Shown here piece by piece: positions 60,452-64,000 of a stretch of 64,000 nucleotides of DNA (the first letter of the stretch is position 1; each line of letters opens with the position of its first letter). The notes under the pieces are model-generated. The model was given only the letters and a program-made list of their open reading frames with translations. It ran no database searches and was not told where the DNA came from. The position numbers and the translations under genes were made by a program. The DNA is from Pseudoalteromonas rubra (GTDB lineage Bacteria > Pseudomonadota > Gammaproteobacteria > Enterobacterales > Alteromonadaceae). The stretch lies in assembly GCF_000238295.3 (NCBI RefSeq), contig NZ_AHCD03000020.1:496001-560000 (forward strand), given 5' to 3'.

Positions 60452-62356
60452 TTACAGGACGGCTTGTATCCGTTTTTGGATCCCGTCTGCATCCAGGCCC
60501 ATTTCGGTGTGCATCTGGTCTTGTGTACCATGCTTGATGAACTCATCCGGAATACCGAGGTGCAAAATGGGTTTGAGGATCTGCGCAGCGGCCAGGTGCT
60601 CGCTGACCGCACTGCCTGCACCGCCTGCGATGGCATTGTCTTCCAATGTCACCAGCAGGTCATGCTCGGCTGCGAGCTTAGTAACCATTTCGCTATCAAG
60701 TGGCTTCACAAAGCGCATATCAACTAAAGTTGCATCCAGCGCTTCTGCGACCGGCTTTGCATTGTGCAGTAAGGTACCAAAGTTAAGAATGGCGACTTTT
60801 TTGCCGGAGCGCAGCAGGTTAGCTTTGCCCACCTCCAGCTCAGTCATCTGTGCTTCAATCTCTGCTTCACCTACTGAGCCTCGCGGGTAGCGTACGGCGG
60901 CAGGTTGCTGTAGACGATGACCGGTGTAGAGCATCTGGCGACATTCATTCAGGTCGCTGGGAGCCATAATCACCATGTTGGGAATACAACGCATAAAGCT
61001 CAGATCGTAAGCCCCCTGGTGAGTTTCGCCATCTGCGCCAACAATGCCGGCACGGTCAATGGCAAACAACACTGGCAGATTTTGCAATGCCACATCGTGG
61101 ATCAGCTGATCGTAACCCCGTTGCAAAAAGCTGGAGTAGATGGCCACGACCGGGTTGAGACCTTCACAGGCAAATCCGGCGCCTAAGGTGACGGCATGTT
61201 GCTCTGCAATGGCCACATCAAAGTACTGACTTGGGTGCTCTTTAGAGAAGCGCACCATGCCTGAGCCTTCGCGCATGGCTGGCGTGATGGCCATCAGCTT
61301 ATTGTCTTGTTCTGCCATGTCACATAACCAGTCACCAAATACTTTAGAAAATGTTGGTGCACCTGGTTTTGACTTAGGTTTGCTGTGAATGCTTGGGTCA
61401 AACTTAGGTACTGCGTGGTAACCAATAGGGTCGGCTTCAGCGGGTTGGTAGCCTTTGCCTTTTTGGGTCTTAACGTGCAGTAACTGAGGTCCTTTGAGGT
61501 TGCGCATGTTTCTGAGCGTATCTACCAGCATATTGACATCGTGGCCGTCGATTGGGCCAATGTAGTTAAAACCGAGTTCTTCAAAGAAGGTGCCCGGGAT
61601 AACCATACCCTTAAGGTGTTCTTCAACCTTACTCGCCAGCTCTTTAACAGGGGGGACACCTGAAAGCAGCTTTTTACCGCCTTCGCGGATATTGGTATAA
61701 AAGCTCCCTGATAAGATCCGTGCAAAGTGGTTATTCAGTGCGCCGACGTTCTCGGAAATTGACATTTCATTGTCGTTGAGGATCACCAGCATATCTGATT
61801 TTACATCACCGGCATGGTTCATGGCTTCAAAAGCCATACCTGCGGTCATTGCACCATCACCTATAACAGCGACGACTTTACGCCCTTGCTGTTCCTTTTC
61901 AGCGGCAATTGCCATGGCCAGTGCAGCTGAGATAGAGGTACTGGAGTGGCCAACACTGAATGTATCGTACTCGCTCTCTTCACGGAATGGGAAGGGGTGC
62001 AGGCCGTCTTTTTGTCGTATGGTATGCATTTGATCGCGGCGACCCGTAAGTATTTTATGCGGATAGGCCTGATGGCCTACATCCCATACCAGACGGTCGG
62101 CTGGCGTATTGTACACATAATGCAGCGCCACCGTCAGCTCAACCGTGCCTAGGCCGGAGGCAAGGTGACCGCTACTTTGCGAGACCGAATTGAGCAGATA
62201 GTCACGTAGCTCATCGCTGAACTCGGTCAGTTTATGTTGTGGCAAAGTGCGCAGCTGCTCAGGCTGCTCTATCAATGCCAAAAGGGGATACTTGCTGTTA
62301 TCAAGACTCATATTGATTACGTTATCCTGGGCAGAGTTCGCTGACTTGGTTGTCAT
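60452..62356 (-). CDS. dxs: 1-Deoxy-D-xylulose-5-phosphate synthase
   Basis: Thiamine diphosphate enzyme that condenses pyruvate and glyceraldehyde-3-phosphate, the first step of the MEP isoprenoid pathway. The 634 residues show SGHLASGLGTVELTVALHYV, WDVGHQAYPHKILTGRR, the TPP motif VIGDGAMTAGMAFEAMNHAG (GDG...N), and the transketolase-like DVAIAEQHAVTLGAG, IYSSFLQRGYDQ and AIDRAGIVGADGETHQGAYD. Family length is normal. It follows ispA by 141 bp on the same strand, the common xseB-ispA-dxs order. Confidence 0.97.
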   Translation of the reverse strand: MTTKSANSAQDNVINMSLDNSKYPLLALIEQPEQLRTLPQHKLTEFSDELRDYLLNSVSQSSGHLASGLGTVELTVALHYVYNTPADRLVWDVGHQAYPHKILTGRRDQMHTIRQKDGLHPFPFREESEYDTFSVGHSSTSISAALAMAIAAEKEQQGRKVVAVIGDGAMTAGMAFEAMNHAGDVKSDMLVILNDNEMSISENVGALNNHFARILSGSFYTNIREGGKKLLSGVPPVKELASKVEEHLKGMVIPGTFFEELGFNYIGPIDGHDVNMLVDTLRNMRNLKGPQLLHVKTQKGKGYQPAEADPIGYHAVPKFDPSIHSKPKSKPGAPTFSKVFGDWLCDMAEQDNKLMAITPAMREGSGMVRFSKEHPSQYFDVAIAEQHAVTLGAGFACEGLNPVVAIYSSFLQRGYDQLIHDVALQNLPVLFAIDRAGIVGADGETHQGAYDLSFMRCIPNMVIMAPSDLNECRQMLYTGHRLQQPAAVRYPRGSVGEAEIEAQMTELEVGKANLLRSGKKVAILNFGTLLHNAKPVAEALDATLVDMRFVKPLDSEMVTKLAAEHDLLVTLEDNAIAGGAGSAVSEHLAAAQILKPILHLGIPDEFIKHGTQDQMHTEMGLDADGIQKRIQAVL

Positions 62357-62498
62357 TGTTATCCGCCATTAAATTTATAAATTCTGTGCTGGGTGCTCGG
62401 CGCTTTGTTCGGCGTGCAGTGTGCAATGCACCACAGTATAACTTAACTAGTTATTAATTTAGCGACTTATCAGTTGATTGCTAGTCGGTTTTCAGCCA

Positions 62499-63386
62499 TT
62501 AGTGGTCTCTGGCAATAATATAATCTGCCAGCAAAGCCAGGGTTTGCGTGTCTGCATCAATTTGGTGCAGTGCCTGTTTTGCCTCTTCTACGAGTGCCTG
62601 TGCTTTTTGCTTGGCTCCTGATAATCCCAATAGTGCAGGATACGTAGATTTATTGTGTTCCAGATCAGACCCCTGAGGTTTGCCCAGCACCTCAGTGTTA
62701 CCTTCTATGTCGAGAATGTCATCCTGAACCTGAAATGCCAGGCCAATATTCTGACCATAGTCATGCAGTCGGGCAAGGGTGTGTGGCGACACATCAGGGG
62801 CACACAGCGCGCCGAGCTCAATGGCACAAGTCAGCAGCGCGCCTGTTTTTAAGCGGTGGATCCGCTCCAGCTCCGCCAAGCTCACTGACTTATCGGTTGC
62901 TGCCAAATCCAGTGCCTGACCACCGACCATACCTTGCAGGCCGGATGCCTTTGCAAGCGTTTTGATCATCGCAATCTGATTTGCTGCCGGAACAGAGAAC
63001 GTATGTGCAGATAACAGCTCAAAAGCCAGAGTTTGCAGCGCATCGCCAGCCAGAATTGCTTGTGCTTCATCAAAGGCAATGTGGCAAGTTGGTTTACCGC
63101 GGCGCAGGTCATCATCGTCCATAGCCGGGAGGTCATCATGAACCAATGAATAACTGTGGATGCATTCGACGGCGGCTGCGGCGATATCGAGATCGCGAGG
63201 CGCGGCACCAAAGATTTGCCCGGTTGCATAGACCAAAAATGGGCGCAATCGCTTACCACCATTACTAATGCTGTAACGCGCTGCGGCAATGGCTGTGTCG
63301 TCACTGTCCAATTGCTGAGCAAAATACGCTGCTACAGTTTTTTCGACCTGCGCTCTGGCATGAGCAAGTTGTGCTTGTAAATCCAA
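62499..63386 (-). CDS. ispA: Farnesyl diphosphate synthase
   Basis: Builds geranyl and farnesyl diphosphate from IPP and DMAPP. The 295 residues appear to begin with TTG at 63386, because no ATG is suitably placed and this start gives the usual N-terminus and spacing to xseB. First aspartate-rich motif: LVHDDLPAMDDDDLRRGKPT; second: FQVQDDILDIEGN. GGKRLRPFLVYATG is also conserved. It begins 3 bp after the xseB stop. Confidence 0.95.
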   Translation of the reverse strand: MDLQAQLAHARAQVEKTVAAYFAQQLDSDDTAIAAARYSISNGGKRLRPFLVYATGQIFGAAPRDLDIAAAAVECIHSYSLVHDDLPAMDDDDLRRGKPTCHIAFDEAQAILAGDALQTLAFELLSAHTFSVPAANQIAMIKTLAKASGLQGMVGGQALDLAATDKSVSLAELERIHRLKTGALLTCAIELGALCAPDVSPHTLARLHDYGQNIGLAFQVQDDILDIEGNTEVLGKPQGSDLEHNKSTYPALLGLSGAKQKAQALVEEAKQALHQIDADTQTLALLADYIIARDH

Positions 63387-63389
63387 TGT

Positions 63390-63632
63390 TTATTCCAGCT
63401 CGTCCGTAAATTCATTTAGCGGGCTTTGCTCGTCATTACCGAGTAAAATCGCCACTTTCTGTTCTGCCTGTTGCAGCTTTTGCGAGGAAGCATTGGCCAG
63501 CTTTATCCCGCGTTCAAATTGCTTGAGCGACTGTTCGAGGCTGAGTTCGCCCCGTTCCATGCCCTGTACAATGCTTTCAAGCTCGTCAACAGCTTCTTCA
63601 AAGCTCATGTTTTCCGGTTTTTTTGTCGCCAT
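63390..63632 (-). CDS. xseB: Exodeoxyribonuclease VII small subunit
   Basis: Small subunit of the single-strand exonuclease ExoVII. The 80 residues form the typical helical hairpin: ENMSFEEAVDELESIVQGME, GELSLEQSLKQFERGIKLA, then QKLQQAEQKVAILL. It is the first gene of xseB-ispA-dxs and diverges from pomA. Confidence 0.94.
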   Translation of the reverse strand: MATKKPENMSFEEAVDELESIVQGMERGELSLEQSLKQFERGIKLANASSQKLQQAEQKVAILLGNDEQSPLNEFTDELE

Positions 63633-63873
63633 GTGCAGTATTCACTTTGAGCTAAATTAAAAAACGCCTAATTTTATGAGTATTACAGATTGAGGTCAAA
63701 GATCTCTCAGAATTTTTGCGTTATATAGTCAGAATGGCTCGCCATGGGTTTATGGATTCGCAATTTCAAGGCAATTTAATATAATTGAGTTAAGTTATTG
63801 CAAAACTGGCCGATAACTCTGTCGATAATAATAACTGCGTGATAGATAACGGGTAATTTCCTTTGGAGGGTGT
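63633..63873. other. Divergent promoter region xseB / pomA
   Basis: About 240 AT-rich bases between the divergent starts. No hairpin terminator or RNA gene was recognised; promoters for both directions are expected here. Confidence 0.4.
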
Positions 63874-64000
63874 GTGGATTTAGCAACCGTGATTGGTATC
63901 TTAGGGGCCATTGGCTTGATTGTGATGTCCATGGTACTTAGTAGTGATGGCCAGGTCGCCATGTTTTACAACACTCCATCAGTGGTTATTGTATTTGGTG
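63874..64000 (+). CDS. pomA: Sodium-type flagellar motor stator PomA (5' part)
   Basis: The frame starts at GTG 63874, 5 bases after GGAGGG, and runs off the window after about 42 residues. The visible N-terminus VDLATVIGILGAIGLIVMSM closely resembles the first helix of PomA from Vibrio (MDLATLLGLIGGFAFVIMAM), and the following NTPSVVIVFG fits helix 2. PomA with PomB forms the Na+-driven stator of polar flagella, which would use the sodium gradient made by Na+-NQR. pomB should follow. Confidence 0.88.
   Translation, partial: MDLATVIGILGAIGLIVMSMVLSSDGQVAMFYNTPSVVIVFG

Overview
The window looks like chromosomal DNA of a marine gammaproteobacterium of the order Alteromonadales, most likely Pseudoalteromonas. 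This is an inference from gene content and order: a complete nqrABCDEF sodium pump with nqrM and apbE, the start of a sodium-type flagellar stator gene (pomA) divergent from xseB-ispA-dxs, FabV as enoyl reductase, a DUF3545 gene beside ung, and ordinary proteobacterial pairs such as srmB/trmN6 and yajG/ampG/bolA. Roughly two thirds of the window is conserved housekeeping DNA.

Layout. 1-10 kb: end of an ammonium transporter gene, PBP1b, a methyl-accepting chemotaxis protein, hemL, pyrB, hemJ and a CBS-domain ClC channel. 10-18 kb: erpA behind a near-perfect IscR type 1 site, a small XRE regulator, a minus-strand rlmG-yajG-cyclophilin-ampG unit, then alkB-like, bolA and fabV. 18.4-25.9 kb: the Na+-NQR operon and its maturation genes apbE and nqrM, with a MITE-like element between nqrF and apbE. 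25.9-34.5 kb: a cobalamin transport and salvage operon (cobC, a B12 riboswitch, btuD, btuC, cobT, cobS, cobU, cobQ, cobO, btuF), ending with ung. 34.5-42.3 kb: DUF3545, transaldolase, yaaA, a cysteine-hairpin lipoprotein, an MFS transporter with a duplicated 3' end, srmB, trmN6 and a HEXXH-type protein.

The accessory part runs from 42.4 to 58.5 kb. It begins with a polymorphic toxin locus resembling contact-dependent inhibition: an 872-aa exported beta-helix protein, a 1273-aa FhaB/CdiA-like protein with a DUF637-like region and a C-terminal toxin domain, an overlapping putative immunity gene, and an orphan AHH-nuclease toxin fragment with its own putative immunity gene. No TpsB/CdiB transporter gene and no clear TPS secretion domain were seen, which makes the arrangement unusual. 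A lipoprotein gene follows. Next comes an 871-aa secreted protein that combines thrombospondin-type calcium repeats, an 18-triplet collagen stretch, a tail-fibre-like segment, a discoidin domain and fibrinogen-like modules. Beside it are three tandem tail-collar proteins, two of which share a 23-bp upstream element. Both clusters look like cell-surface interaction or competition systems and are the best candidates for undescribed biology.

58.6-64 kb returns to core metabolism: deoC-deoD behind a structured leader, dxs, ispA, xseB and the beginning of pomA. No tRNA, rRNA, CRISPR array or insertion-sequence transposase was seen.
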